This document shows positions 35,504 through 44,628 of a DNA stretch of 64,000 nucleotides, piece after piece; the first letter of the stretch is position 1, and each line of letters opens with the position of its first letter. The notes under the pieces are model-generated. The model did not search any database. It was not told the origin of the DNA and saw only the letters and a program-made list of their open reading frames with translations. The translations under genes were made by a program, and so were the position numbers. The stretch is from Clostridia bacterium (GTDB lineage: Bacteria; Bacillota; Clostridia; Christensenellales; Aristaeellaceae), in assembly GCA_017433405.1 (NCBI GenBank), contig JAFRHH010000022.1, positions 1-64,000 on the forward strand, written 5' to 3'.

Positions 35504-36736
35504 ATGGAGCATATTCTCGATATCCTGAAGGAACGCGGCTTTATCGCCCAGATGACTTTTGAAGACGAACTGTATGAACAGCTGAAATCCCCGACGGTTT
35601 TCTATGTCGGCTTTGATCCCACCGCCGACAGCCTGCACATCGGCCATTATATTCCCATTATGGCGATGGCTCATATGCAGCGGGCCGGTCACAAGCCCCT
35701 GGCCCTGATGGGCGGTGGAACCGCCATGATTGGAGATCCTTCCGGAAAAACCGACATGCGGAAGATGATGTCAACGGAAACCATTGATCATAATGTCGAA
35801 TGCATTAAGGCCCAGATGTCCCGCTTCCTGGATTTTTCAGAGAACAGGGCGCTGATCATCAACAACGCGGACTGGTTGAGAAATCTCAACTTTATCGAAT
35901 TTATGAGAGACATTGGGTCCATGTTTTCCGTCAATAAAATGCTGACCGCTGAATGTTATAAGGCCCGGATGGCTTCGGAAAACGGCCTGAGCTTTCTCGA
36001 ATTCACCTATATGCTGATGCAGAGCTACGATTTTCTGGAACTGTTTAACCGGTATGGCTGCCGTCTGGAAATGGGCGGTAACGACCAGTGGAGCAACATG
36101 CTGGGCGGCGCGGATCTTGTTCGCAGAAAGTGCAATGAAAAAGCCTTCGCCTGCACGTTCCAGCTGCTTCTCACCCACGACGGCCGGAAAATGGGCAAGA
36201 CGGAAGCGGGCGCCCTGTGGCTGGACGCTTCCAAGACGACGCCCTACCAGTTCTACCAGTACTGGCGGAACGTCGATGATAAGGACGTCGAAAAATGTCT
36301 TGCGCTGCTGACATTCCTGCCCATGGATGAAGTTCGTCGGCTCGGCGCCCTTCAGGGCGCGGAAATCAACGAGGCCAAAAAAGTTCTGGCCTATGAGGTC
36401 ACGAAGCTCGTTCATGGCGAGGCGGAGGCTGAAAAAGCCTCATCTGCTGCCGAAACCCTCTTCGGCCAGGGCCGGGATATGAACAATGCGCCCACTCTCA
36501 GTCTGACCCGCGAAGAGCTGGCCGCTGACGCGAGGGTCACCACGATGCTGGTTCGGTCCGGACTTTGCAAAAGTCAGAGCGACGCGAGAAAACAGATTGA
36601 ACAGAATGCCGTTTCCATCGGCGATCTGAAGCTTCATGACTCCGCCGCCGTGGTGACTCCTGACGAAATCGGAATGAACGGAATCCTGCTCCGGAAAGGG
36701 AAAAAGGGCTTCTGCAGGATTATGCTCAGGTCATGA
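35504..36736 (+). CDS. tyrS: Tyrosyl-tRNA synthetase
   Basis: A 410-residue class Ic synthetase. The Rossmann core has the HIGH-type motif [10 protein letters not shown], the [12 protein letters not shown] motif and the KMSKS counterpart RKMGKTE. The C-terminal S4 RNA-binding domain (about 345-410) includes [20 protein letters not shown]. Of two close ATGs (35498, 35504), the second has the better spacing from AGGAGG. The ATG at 35462 lies within the repeat and is rejected. The gene overlaps the YigZ-like gene by 4 bases. No T-box precedes it, which is unusual for a Firmicutes tyrS. Confidence 0.96.
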   Translation: MEHILDILKERGFIAQMTFEDELYEQLKSPTVFYVGFDPTADSLHIGHYIPIMAMAHMQRAGHKPLALMGGGTAMIGDPSGKTDMRKMMSTETIDHNVECIKAQMSRFLDFSENRALIINNADWLRNLNFIEFMRDIGSMFSVNKMLTAECYKARMASENGLSFLEFTYMLMQSYDFLELFNRYGCRLEMGGNDQWSNMLGGADLVRRKCNEKAFACTFQLLLTHDGRKMGKTEAGALWLDASKTTPYQFYQYWRNVDDKDVEKCLALLTFLPMDEVRRLGALQGAEINEAKKVLAYEVTKLVHGEAEAEKASSAAETLFGQGRDMNNAPTLSLTREELAADARVTTMLVRSGLCKSQSDARKQIEQNAVSIGDLKLHDSAAVVTPDEIGMNGILLRKGKKGFCRIMLRS

Positions 36737-37374
36737 GTGATTCCTATATCACCGTCAAACAGCAGGCCTCCGATGAATTCGTCGTCAACAAGAGCAGGTT
36801 TATCGGTTTTGCCGCTCCGGTGGAAACGGAGCAGGATGCCCTTGCTTTTATTCGCGGAATTCGCGAGGATCACCGGGATGCTTCTCATAACTGTTATGCT
36901 TACATTCTCGGAAAAAATGAAAGCATCATTCGTTACAGCGACGACGGAGAGCCTTCCGGAACCGCCGGCCTGCCCATGATCGGCGTGATCAGAAGCCAGA
37001 AAATCGTAAATTGCGCGGTTGTCGCGACTCGATATTTCGGGGGAATTCTCCTGGGTACCGGAGGCCTGGCGCGGGCCTATTCCAGAACCTGCAAAACAGC
37101 CATCGATGCCGCCCGTCCCGTGATCATGAAGCCGACGAACGTGTATGCCTGCTCCCTTCCTTATTCCTGGTGGGATCGGCTGAATCATTCCCTTTCCACC
37201 GTCAGGGACGCATCCCTGTCAGACATCGTTTACACGGATCAGATTCATTTCACGCTGTCCGTCACCGCTGACAAGGCTGAGGCCATCATCGAATCCATCC
37301 GCAGTCTGACGGGAAGAAGCATTGTCATCGGCAGTCCGTCTGCCTCCTTCGTTCCCTGGGAGATTCAGACCTGA
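36733..37374 (+). CDS. YigZ/IMPACT family protein
   Basis: A 213-residue protein with the UPF0029/IMPACT N-terminal domain: [17 protein letters not shown] (about residues 14-30), [24 protein letters not shown] (about 73-87) and [17 protein letters not shown] (about 97-113). A C-terminal ferredoxin-like domain (DUF1949) follows. Eukaryotic IMPACT acts in translation control; the bacterial role is not settled. ATGA overlap with tyrS indicates coupling. Confidence 0.93.
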   Translation: MSDSYITVKQQASDEFVVNKSRFIGFAAPVETEQDALAFIRGIREDHRDASHNCYAYILGKNESIIRYSDDGEPSGTAGLPMIGVIRSQKIVNCAVVATRYFGGILLGTGGLARAYSRTCKTAIDAARPVIMKPTNVYACSLPYSWWDRLNHSLSTVRDASLSDIVYTDQIHFTLSVTADKAEAIIESIRSLTGRSIVIGSPSASFVPWEIQT

Positions 37375-37389
37375 AGGCCGTTCACTTAA

Positions 37390-38076
37390 TTATTTTTCCC
37401 AGTGAATGCGGATCTGGGTGCTGAGCAGAAGCAGATCCGGAAGTTCAATCAGATTAAGGGAGCCGTACGGAGCTGAAATTATGCGCTCTATGGCAATTCT
37501 GTACTGATCAATCAGGCGTGTAAAATCGGGCGCGTCATCCCCGGTTTCCGCCGCTTCAATGATCCTGTCACATAGTCCGCACCAGAAATGATTCATCACG
37601 GTCAGGCAGATCTCCGCCGTAGCGCGGCAATCGTAAATGACCGCGTTTTTTTCCCTGACGCACACCGCCAGCTGGTTCTCGAGCGCGTCGATATACAGCG
37701 ATGAAAGCGCGCTGCAATAGGCTGTTCGAATGCTCCTGCCGCTCTGAGTGGAAAACACGGGAAGAATCATCAGCAGAAAGCTGAGGCTGTCATCCCGTAG
37801 CGGAATCAGACTCCCCAGAAGGCAGTTCAGCTGCCGGAGGGAGTCCGGATATTGAGCCGCGCGCTGAACCGCCTGCTGAAAAGCGGCCTGCGCCTTACCG
37901 GCGCACATTGATTCAAGAAGAAATTCCTTGCTCTCAAAATGATGATAAAAGCTTCCCTTGCTCGTATGAAGCTCGTCCAGAATATCCTGGATGCTGGTGC
38001 TTTCATATCCGTTTTTGCAGAACAGGGCTTCAGCGGTTTTCAGAATCTCCTTCTTCTTCAGTTCACCTTTTTTCAT
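37390..38076 (-). CDS. TetR/AcrR family transcriptional regulator
   Basis: A 228-residue repressor. The N-terminal helix-turn-helix reads EILKTAEALFCKNGYESTSI, then DELHTSKGSFYHHFESKEFL (about residues 32-51). The C-terminal ligand domain is not diagnostic. It starts at ATG 38076, 8 bases after the BaiN-like gene on the same strand. Self-control of that flavoprotein operon is possible but not shown. GGGGGT is a weak ribosome binding site. Confidence 0.9.
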   Translation of the reverse strand: MKKGELKKKEILKTAEALFCKNGYESTSIQDILDELHTSKGSFYHHFESKEFLLESMCAGKAQAAFQQAVQRAAQYPDSLRQLNCLLGSLIPLRDDSLSFLLMILPVFSTQSGRSIRTAYCSALSSLYIDALENQLAVCVREKNAVIYDCRATAEICLTVMNHFWCGLCDRIIEAAETGDDAPDFTRLIDQYRIAIERIISAPYGSLNLIELPDLLLLSTQIRIHWEK

Positions 38077-38084
38077 ACCGATAT

Positions 38085-39308
38085 TTACCCCCAATGAGAA
38101 GATCTGCCGTTTAACCCGGCCAGAAGTCCGGTGGCAAGCGCGAACATCAGATTGAATCCGCCACAGTCTCCGTCAACGTCGAGCAGCTCGCCGGTCATAT
38201 GAAATCCACGGATTCGTAGCGACTCAAGATTATCCGGGGAGAACGCGTCAGGTTCAACGCCCCCGGCCGTGACCTGGGCATTTTCGAACCCTCTTGTTCC
38301 GCGGATATGCACCTGATAGTGCATCGCGGTATAAAACACCTTCCGGATCTGTTCCCCCGTCAGCGCCTGAATGGGTTCCCCCTTCATGGCCAATCCTGCC
38401 TGCTTGCAGATAGCATAGGCGATTTTAGAATTGACAAGGCCGGCCAGCAGATATTCAGGGGGCTGAGAAGCAAAAAACCATTTTCTCTCCGCCATTTCGG
38501 TCTCAGCTTCGTTCATCGTTGAAAAAAAACGATGCAGAAAATGAATGTCAAGCCTGTCGTCCGGACCTTCCAGAAATCTTGCCATCTGCATGGCGCAAAT
38601 GCCGCTGACCCCGTTCTCTGAAAAAAGGACTTCCCCCTCCTCTTCGTGCAGCTTCCGGTTTTCATGAAAAAGCGTCACGCGGCATCTGGCCCGGATGCCG
38701 GACAGCCCTGAAACGCTTCGGGAATCGGTCAAAAGCGGAGACAGCGCCGGCTTGATGGGCGTCACCTGAAAGCCAAGCTCCCGGGCCAGCCGATAGCCAT
38801 CAAACGTCCCTCCCAGAGCAGCACCGGCCATTCCGCCTGCCGCCAGCACGGCTCTCTCGGCCTGATAGGCCGTTTTCGTTGTTCTGATCTCAAAACCTTC
38901 CTGCCGTTTCCGGACAGACAGAACGCTTTCGGAACAGTGAACGGTAACCCCTTCGATTTCCAGTGCCTTCCGGAACATCATCATCACTGTTTTGGACTGA
39001 AACGTACAGGGATAGAGGCGTTGATTCTCCTCCGAAAGGAACAGGCCGTACCGGTGAAGAAAGGCAGAAATCCGGACAAGGCCCATTCGGTCAAGAACAG
39101 CTTTCGCAAAGTCCGGATTTCCGTAATACCGCGGCTCTCCGCTGTTCAGAATATTGCAACGTCCGTTTCCGGAAGCCAGTATTTTTTTCCCCATCTGTTC
39201 CTGGGCCTCCAGAAGCAAAACACGTTCTCCGCAAGCCGCGGCAGCGATGGCACAGGCCAGCCCGGAGGCCCCGGCTCCGATGACAATCAGATCCCATTTT
39301 GATCCCAT
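38085..39308 (-). CDS. NAD(P)/FAD-dependent oxidoreductase, BaiN/RdsA (HI0933-like) family
   Basis: 407 residues. The N-terminal FAD Rossmann motif is LIVIGAGASGLACAIAAA (about residues 8-25), then KKILASGNGRCNILN (about 41-55), the family hallmark. Near the C-terminus are TAGGVEPDAFS and GELLDVDGDCGGFNLMFALATG, the FAD-closing motif. Some members reduce bile-acid intermediates, but most are uncharacterised, so the substrate is open. ATG 39308 has GAGGAGATATC upstream; the preceding ~95 bases look like a decayed copy of the dispersed repeat. Confidence 0.9.
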   Translation of the reverse strand: MGSKWDLIVIGAGASGLACAIAAAACGERVLLLEAQEQMGKKILASGNGRCNILNSGEPRYYGNPDFAKAVLDRMGLVRISAFLHRYGLFLSEENQRLYPCTFQSKTVMMMFRKALEIEGVTVHCSESVLSVRKRQEGFEIRTTKTAYQAERAVLAAGGMAGAALGGTFDGYRLARELGFQVTPIKPALSPLLTDSRSVSGLSGIRARCRVTLFHENRKLHEEEGEVLFSENGVSGICAMQMARFLEGPDDRLDIHFLHRFFSTMNEAETEMAERKWFFASQPPEYLLAGLVNSKIAYAICKQAGLAMKGEPIQALTGEQIRKVFYTAMHYQVHIRGTRGFENAQVTAGGVEPDAFSPDNLESLRIRGFHMTGELLDVDGDCGGFNLMFALATGLLAGLNGRSSHWG

Positions 39309-39314
39309 GATATC

Positions 39315-39385
39315 TCCTCTGCAAGCGGAAGTCTACATAAGCCACGCGGTCCGTTCCCCCCGGACAGTTTTGCACTCCGGTCTGT
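39315..39385 (-). repeat. Possible decayed copy of the dispersed repeat
   Basis: On the minus strand GCAAAACTGTCCGG ... GCAGAGGAG matches parts of the repeat consensus in order (ACAAAAT, GTCCGG, terminal AGAGGAG) and position (just before a start codon), but the middle is unrecognisable. Confidence 0.4.
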
Positions 39386-39395
39386 TTTGCAGGGC

Positions 39396-40133
39396 TCACG
39401 TCATATGATAAATAGACTTCAGTTCGTTTGTCAAGTCACCGTTTTCATCTCTGACGATGAGCGGCGGCATGGCATGCAGTCCCGCCTTGGCATCCTTCAC
39501 GGCTTCCACCAGAACCAGATTCGCAGGCTTCTCCAGGTTCGGGTAAATCAGTCTGAAGCGCTTTGGTTCTAGATGATGCTTTTTCATGACGTTCATCAGG
39601 GAAAGCATGGAGGTCACGGGATAAATGACGCTTATTTTTCCGCGTCCCTTCAGGGCATAAAAAGCGTTGGCAAAAAAACCGTCCAGCGTTCCTTCCCTTT
39701 GCGATCTCGCAATCGCTTTCGCTTCTTCCAGACTGTAAATCGTCGCGTTGGGCTCTCCGTAGGGAGGATTGGCGATCACCGCATCTATCCTTCCCATCGG
39801 CAGCTGGGTTACCCTGAAACGAAGATCCGCGCAGATGACTTCTCCGGAAATCCCGTTCAGCGCCAGATTTCGTTCCGCCAGGTGACAAAGCTCTTCCTGA
39901 ATTTCTACGGCAAAGTAGGTTTTCCCTTTCCCGCGCCCGTAGAGAAGAACCGGAAGGATGCCGCTTCCTGCGCCAAAGTCAGCTACGCTGTCGTCGGGCC
40001 GGATCCTTGCGAAATCCGCCAGAAGAACGGCGTCCATTCCAAATCTGAACCCTTTCTTCTTCTGGATCAGCTTCAGCCCATGGAACTGCAGATCTTCCAC
40101 CGTTTCCTGATCCTGATTGAACAGCTCACTCAT
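39396..40133 (-). CDS. TrmN6-like tRNA1(Val) adenine-N6 methyltransferase
   Basis: A 245-residue class I methyltransferase. The beginning (EDLQFHGLKLIQKKKGFRFG) is the usual TrmN6/YfiC N-terminus. The SAM loop is VADFGAGSGILPVLL (about residues 45-59). The N6-adenine motif is VIANPPYGEP (about 119-128), followed by REGTLDGFFANA. The family methylates A37 of tRNA-Val. ATG 40133 is chosen because GAGGAGC precedes it and the domain begins there; the frame stays open to 40223 through the glgA terminator hairpin. Confidence 0.88.
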   Translation of the reverse strand: MSELFNQDQETVEDLQFHGLKLIQKKKGFRFGMDAVLLADFARIRPDDSVADFGAGSGILPVLLYGRGKGKTYFAVEIQEELCHLAERNLALNGISGEVICADLRFRVTQLPMGRIDAVIANPPYGEPNATIYSLEEAKAIARSQREGTLDGFFANAFYALKGRGKISVIYPVTSMLSLMNVMKKHHLEPKRFRLIYPNLEKPANLVLVEAVKDAKAGLHAMPPLIVRDENGDLTNELKSIYHMT

Positions 40134-40193
40134 GTTTGCTCCTCTTCGAAAACCGTTTCGCATTGATCCGAAGCACGGACAACTGACCCCTGT

Positions 40194-40226
40194 GAAAAAC
40201 GAGATGTGCATGAAAATGCACATCTC
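40194..40226 (-). terminator. Terminator of the glgC-glgD-glgA operon
   Basis: Perfect 11-bp stem GAGATGTGCAT / ATGCACATCTC with a 4-base loop; on the minus strand it is followed by GTTTTT. It lies about 75 bases after the glgA stop. The preceding CACAGAGGAG is a remnant of the dispersed repeat end. Confidence 0.8.
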
Positions 40227-40301
40227 CTCTGTGAAATGTCCCCTGTTTTTTGCGAAGCGAAATATGGGGGGCCTGTTTCCTCCTTCCGTCCGCTTGTAGG
40301 A

Positions 40302-41798
40302 TTACTCGATATTTACAACCACCGGATTTTCTCCCTCCGGTTCCGCGGCTTTGGGCTCTTTGGGGATAAACAGATCCTGGTACAGCTTCAGATACCGCTG
40401 CGCGGACTGCTTCCAGCTGTAATCGCCCTTCATTCCTCTCATCTGAAGGCAGTGCCAGATATCCTGATGATTCTGATAATAATCGACAGCCCTCTCAATG
40501 GTGTGAAGCATATCATGCGCATTGTAGTTGAAGAAAGTAAAGCCGTTCCCCTCTCCGCTGACTTCATTATAGCTCAGCACCGTATCCCGCAGCCCGCCTG
40601 TTTCCCGAACGATCGGTACGGTTCCGTACCGCATGGCAATCATCTGGCTGAGACCGCAGGGCTCGAACTGACTTGGCATCAGGAAGAGGTCTGCGCCGGC
40701 ATAAATCTGGTGCGCAAGGGCATGGTCCATGGTAAACCGTGCCGCGATTCTTCCCTGATATTCCCCTTCCGCCCAGCTGAAGAGATTAAAATACCTCCCT
40801 TCGCCCATGCCGAGAACAACCAGCTGAATATCCAGCCGCATAATATCAGCGATGACATAATCGACGAGATCCAGCCCTTTCTGATTGCTCAGCCGGCCAA
40901 CCATTCCGATCACCGGAACATCCGGGCGGATCTGAAGCCCGAGGGATTCCTGAATGGCCTTTTTGCAGGCTGCCTTGCCGGAAAGATCATCCGATGAAAA
41001 TCGGCTGGCAATCTGCGGATCCTTCTGCGGATCATATTCGTCGAGATCGATGCCGTTCAGGACACCGTGCAGATCGTCCTTACGGGCTTTCAGGATCCCG
41101 TCCAGCCGTTCTCCGTAGTAGGCGGTCTGGATTTCCTCCGCATAGGAAGGGCTGACGGTCGTAATCGTATCGCTGTATACGAGGGCAGCTTTCATGAAAT
41201 TCGCGCAGCCAAAGCATTCAAGCTTGTCATCGGTCCAGAGGCTGTCCCCCAGGCCCAGAATATCCTGAATTTCTCTGATTCCGAAGATTCCCTGATACTG
41301 GAGATTATGAATGGTGAAAACGGTTCGGATCTGGCTGTAAAACGGCAAATGCGCATATTGAATCTTCAGGAGGGCCGGAACCATGCCGCTCTGCCAGTCG
41401 TGGGCATGAATGACTTCCGGCTGAAACTGGATCAGGGGAAGCATATTCAGAACGCCCCGGCAGAAAAAGCCAAATCGTTCGTATTCGTCTCCTCCCATCC
41501 CGTAAATATACGGACGGCCGAAATAGTACTTGTTGTCCATGAAATACCAGATGACGCCGTCTTTCTCCAGCTTTTCAATGCCACAGTACTGTCTGCGCCA
41601 ACCCAGTTGAACCTCAAAGTCACATACATGAACCATCTCTTTTTGATAGTGCTGAGGAATGGCATGATAATCCGGAATAATCACCCGGACATCATGGCCT
41701 TCCCGTGCCAGAACGGGGGCCAGGGCACCCACCACATCCGCCAGGCCTCCTGTTTTAACGAAGGGAACGGCTTCACTGGCTACAAACAGAATCTTCAT
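40302..41798 (-). CDS. glgA: Glycogen synthase (ADP-glucose, GT5)
   Basis: A 498-residue enzyme that adds glucose from ADP-glucose to alpha-1,4-glucan. The GT5 N-domain has the ADP-glucose-binding KTGGLADVVGALAP (about residues 15-28). Further motifs are HAHDWQSG, the GLD-loop RLSNQKGLDLVDYVI and the acceptor/nucleotide site FEPCGLSQMIAMRYGT followed by RETGGLRDTV. The length is normal. It is last in the minus-strand glgC-glgD-glgA operon. Confidence 0.97.
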   Translation of the reverse strand: MKILFVASEAVPFVKTGGLADVVGALAPVLAREGHDVRVIIPDYHAIPQHYQKEMVHVCDFEVQLGWRRQYCGIEKLEKDGVIWYFMDNKYYFGRPYIYGMGGDEYERFGFFCRGVLNMLPLIQFQPEVIHAHDWQSGMVPALLKIQYAHLPFYSQIRTVFTIHNLQYQGIFGIREIQDILGLGDSLWTDDKLECFGCANFMKAALVYSDTITTVSPSYAEEIQTAYYGERLDGILKARKDDLHGVLNGIDLDEYDPQKDPQIASRFSSDDLSGKAACKKAIQESLGLQIRPDVPVIGMVGRLSNQKGLDLVDYVIADIMRLDIQLVVLGMGEGRYFNLFSWAEGEYQGRIAARFTMDHALAHQIYAGADLFLMPSQFEPCGLSQMIAMRYGTVPIVRETGGLRDTVLSYNEVSGEGNGFTFFNYNAHDMLHTIERAVDYYQNHQDIWHCLQMRGMKGDYSWKQSAQRYLKLYQDLFIPKEPKAAEPEGENPVVVNIE

Positions 41799-41828
41799 CG
41801 ATGTTACCTCCTTAAGAAGCAGCCGCGG

Positions 41829-42950
41829 TCAGACGACAACATCCTTCGCAATCACGATCGGATAAGCCTGCGGCCCAATCAGGCGGGAATTCCGCTTGAT
41901 GATGGCCTGCTTATCCAGGATGCAGTTTTCAATATATGCCCCCTCGTGAACCTGACCGTCCTGCATAATAATGCAGTTCTTCACATGGGCGTTGGGTGCG
42001 ATCTTGACGCCGCGGAACAGCACGCTGTTTTCCACTGTCCCCTCAATCTGGCATCCGTCCGCGACGATCGAGTTGATGACATTGCAGTGATCCCCATAAT
42101 AGGCAGGCATTTCATCCCGAACCTTTGTGAAGATGGGCATATCATCCCTGAAGATTCCCTTGCTGTTCTTAGGGTCGAGAATGTCCATATTAAACTTGAA
42201 AAAGCTCTGGACAGAATCAATTCTCCAGCAAAGCCCCTTGTATTCGCAGGCCTTCACCGTCGCGTGCCCATCCCTGACCAGCTGCTGAATCACATCCCGA
42301 TCCATACTGTGCAGGCCATGGGCCACCGCCTTGTCCACAAGCTCTCTCATCAATTCCCGCTTCATGACAAGCACCTGCATATATGTATTGTCATGGGAAG
42401 GATGAGTGGGATCCACCTCGATATCGACGACGTTCTGGTTTTCATCAATCGCCAGATATGTGCCGGACTCATTCCGTTTCATGGATTCATCCTTTGTATA
42501 AAGCAGGGTCAGATCCGCACCGGATTCCTGATGGAACTTCAGGAGTTCATCCATTTTTGCGTTGTAAATAATGGAGCTGTTGCTCAGAACAACCGTTTCC
42601 TGTTTGCTTCGGATCAGGAAATTCGTGTTGGAACGCAGCGCATCCAGCACGCCGGGATAGATTCCGACGTTTTCCCTGGTCAGAAAGGGCGGCAGAATAT
42701 GCAGTCCGTCGATTTTCCCGTGCAGATCCCATTCTTTCCCGGATCCCAGATGATCCATCAGGGAATGATAGTTCTTCTGCATGATTACGCCGATATTTTT
42801 TATTCCGCCGTTGACCATACTGGAAACGAGGAAATCAATGACCCTGTAGCGACTGGCTACCGGCAGCGCTGCGATGGCTCTGGTAATCGTCAGTTCCCGA
42901 AGCTGCGCGTCCCCTTCACCGGTATATATAATTCCCATTACATCTTTCAT
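41829..42950 (-). CDS. glgD: GlgD, regulatory ADP-glucose pyrophosphorylase subunit
   Basis: 373 residues, a divergent GlgC paralogue. It starts MKDVMGIIYTGEGDAQL, where catalytic GlgC has the GGQGSRL nucleotide loop. The usual GGxGxRL is absent, as in known GlgD, which activates GlgC in a heterotetramer. The C-terminal half has left-handed beta-helix repeats (ENSVLFRGVKIAPNA, IENCILDKQAII). ATG 42950 is chosen with GAAAGGAATT upstream; an open frame to 43076 runs through repeat copy G and is not coding. Confidence 0.93.
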   Translation of the reverse strand: MKDVMGIIYTGEGDAQLRELTITRAIAALPVASRYRVIDFLVSSMVNGGIKNIGVIMQKNYHSLMDHLGSGKEWDLHGKIDGLHILPPFLTRENVGIYPGVLDALRSNTNFLIRSKQETVVLSNSSIIYNAKMDELLKFHQESGADLTLLYTKDESMKRNESGTYLAIDENQNVVDIEVDPTHPSHDNTYMQVLVMKRELMRELVDKAVAHGLHSMDRDVIQQLVRDGHATVKACEYKGLCWRIDSVQSFFKFNMDILDPKNSKGIFRDDMPIFTKVRDEMPAYYGDHCNVINSIVADGCQIEGTVENSVLFRGVKIAPNAHVKNCIIMQDGQVHEGAYIENCILDKQAIIKRNSRLIGPQAYPIVIAKDVVV

Positions 42951-42990
42951 GTTATGTAATTCCTTTCCTTCATTCGTGTTTCCCAGTGTT

Positions 42991-43084
42991 CTCCTCTGTG
43001 AGCTTTCGTTCACGTCTGCCATTCTGTCCGGATGACGGATTTTGGTGCCGCTCACGCTAACGCGATTCGCGGACAAAATCTGTC
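42991..43084 (-). repeat. Dispersed ~90-bp repeat, copy G
   Basis: On the minus strand it begins GACAGATTTTGTCCGCG immediately after the glgC stop codon and ends GTGAAC-GAAA-GCTCAC-AGAGGAG, 41 bases before glgD. Here a separate GAAAGGAATT box is closer to the start codon. Confidence 0.9.
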
Positions 43085-44269
43085 TTAAAAGGTAAACGAC
43101 TCGTCAACCTGCTGGCCGGCGGCAACGGAAACACCGGCGGGAAGCGTAATTCCCTGTCCGACAACCGCCACATTTCCTTCTTCTTCTCCAACGATCGCGC
43201 CCGCGCCGATCACCGCGTTTTCCGCGACGATGGAACGCCGCACGACCGCGCCGCGTTTAATAACGCTTCCGGGCATGATTACGCTGGATTCCACGCTGGC
43301 GCCCTCCTCAATAACGACCCCGGCGAAAAGAACGGAGTGAGACACATGTCCATAAACCTCACAGCCTTCCGTAATCAGGGTGTCGCTGACCGTCGCGCCC
43401 TTGGCGATGTAATGGGGCGGCATGCCGGGATTCCGGGCGAAGATCCGCCACTTTTTGTCATGCATGTCAATGGGCATAGGGGTTTCCAGCAGATCCATGT
43501 TCGCTTCCCACAGGCTCTCAATGGTCCCGACGTCCTTCCAGTATCCATTAAAGCTGTAAGCCACGAGAACCTGTTTGTCGCCCAGCATGTTCGGAATAAT
43601 ATTTTTTCCGAAGTCATTGGAGCTCTTCTTGTCCTTTTCATCCTCCGTCAGATAGTGCCTCAGCTTATCCCAAGTGAAGATATAGACACCCATGGACGCT
43701 TTATTGCTCTTCGGATTCTTGGGCTTTTCCTCGAATTCAATAATCCGGTCTTCGCTGTCTGTGTTCATAATGCCGAACCGCGATGCCTCTTCCCAGGGAA
43801 CTTCCCGGACCGCGATCGTCGCGTCCGCCCCATGCCTGATATGGAAATTCAGCATGGCGTTATAATCCATTTTATAAATATGGTCTCCGGACAGAATCAG
43901 AACATAGTCCGGATTGTACTGTTCGATAAAGGCCATGTTCTGGTAGATGGCGTTGGCGGTTCCGCGATACCATTCGCCGCTTTTGGCCTTCTGGTAAGGC
44001 GGAAGCACGAAAACCCCGCCGTTCGAAATATCGAGATCCCATGGCGCGCCCGAACCGATATAGGCGTTCAGTTCCAGCGGCTGATACTGAGTCAGCACGC
44101 CGACGGTATCAATCCCGCTGTTGGTGCAGTTGCTGAGCGGAAAATCGATAATCCGATATTTCCCTCCGAATGGAACCGCCGGTTTCGCCACGTTTTTGGT
44201 CAGAATACCAAGCCGGCTTCCCTGCCCTCCCGCTAAAAGCATCGCAACACAAGTTTTTTTCCTTAGCAC
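43085..44269 (-). CDS. glgC: Glucose-1-phosphate adenylyltransferase, catalytic subunit
   Basis: A 394-residue enzyme making ADP-glucose from ATP and glucose-1-phosphate. The nucleotide loop is [17 protein letters not shown] (near residue 10), followed by [23 protein letters not shown] sequence, GTANAIYQN and [10 protein letters not shown]. The C-terminal beta-helix has [21 protein letters not shown] 44269 with AGAAGGGG at spacing ~9 is preferred over GTG 44281, which would sit on the ribosome binding site. It is first in the glycogen operon, behind the promoter at 44319-44348. Confidence 0.95.
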   Translation of the reverse strand: MLRKKTCVAMLLAGGQGSRLGILTKNVAKPAVPFGGKYRIIDFPLSNCTNSGIDTVGVLTQYQPLELNAYIGSGAPWDLDISNGGVFVLPPYQKAKSGEWYRGTANAIYQNMAFIEQYNPDYVLILSGDHIYKMDYNAMLNFHIRHGADATIAVREVPWEEASRFGIMNTDSEDRIIEFEEKPKNPKSNKASMGVYIFTWDKLRHYLTEDEKDKKSSNDFGKNIIPNMLGDKQVLVAYSFNGYWKDVGTIESLWEANMDLLETPMPIDMHDKKWRIFARNPGMPPHYIAKGATVSDTLITEGCEVYGHVSHSVLFAGVVIEEGASVESSVIMPGSVIKRGAVVRRSIVAENAVIGAGAIVGEEEGNVAVVGQGITLPAGVSVAAGQQVDESFTF

Positions 44270-44318
44270 AGAATTACACACCCCTTCTAAAGATATGATA
44301 ATATCCTCTTGTTTTACT

Positions 44319-44348
44319 ATTTTACCCTCATTTGACTGCTGTCGTCAA
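44319..44348 (-). promoter_or_regulatory. Glycogen operon promoter
   Basis: Minus strand TTGACG (44343-44348), spacer 18, TAAAAT (44319-44324), about 50 bases before the glgC start. Confidence 0.7.
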
Positions 44349-44370
44349 GACATATTTCATAAATTGGAAG

Positions 44371-44400
44371 TTGTACTTTCATTGGTTTTTGATATATACT
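44371..44400 (+). promoter_or_regulatory. Candidate promoter of cimA
   Basis: TTGTAC (44371-44376), spacer 18, TATACT (44395-44400). The 220 bases between here and cimA hold only repeat copy H and a repeat remnant (CGTTCACAGAGA at 44482-44493); I see no T-box or other leader. Confidence 0.55.
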
Positions 44401-44494
44401 AGTTTTCGCTGGAATTTGCGGCGGTAATGCTCTTCTGCGAACGCATATGCCGCGGGTAAACAGCGAGAAGGAAATCAGTTTCGTTCACAGAGAA

Positions 44495-44585
44495 GACAGA
44501 TTTTGTCCGCCAATCGCGTCAGCGTGAGCGGTTACAAAATCGTCATCCGGACAGAATGGCAGACGTGAACTGACGTTCACAGAGG
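44495..44585 (+). repeat. Dispersed ~90-bp repeat, copy H
   Basis: Best match to the consensus: GACAGATTTTGTCCGCC ... GTTACAAAATCGTCATCCGG ... GTGAAC-TGAC-GTTCAC-AGAGG. It is preceded at 44482 by the tail of a second, truncated copy. It lies upstream of cimA, but its AGAGG is 43 bases from the chosen start, so it is not the ribosome binding site here. Confidence 0.92.
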
Positions 44586-44628
44586 CATTTAAACGGGGTC
44601 GAAGTGACAGATATTGAGGATGGAACGA

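Noticed and set aside
41067..42959. A 630-codon plus-strand open frame opposite glgA/glgD
   Set aside because: It is the shadow of two clear minus-strand genes; its translation has no domain motifs and it lacks a ribosome binding site.
42951..43076. N-terminal extension of glgD
   Set aside because: It would translate repeat copy G; the family N-terminus begins at ATG 42950 with its own ribosome binding site.
44401..44628. A T-box or attenuator in front of cimA
   Set aside because: No GGTGGTACCGCG-like core and no terminator hairpin; the region is explained by repeat copy H and a repeat remnant.
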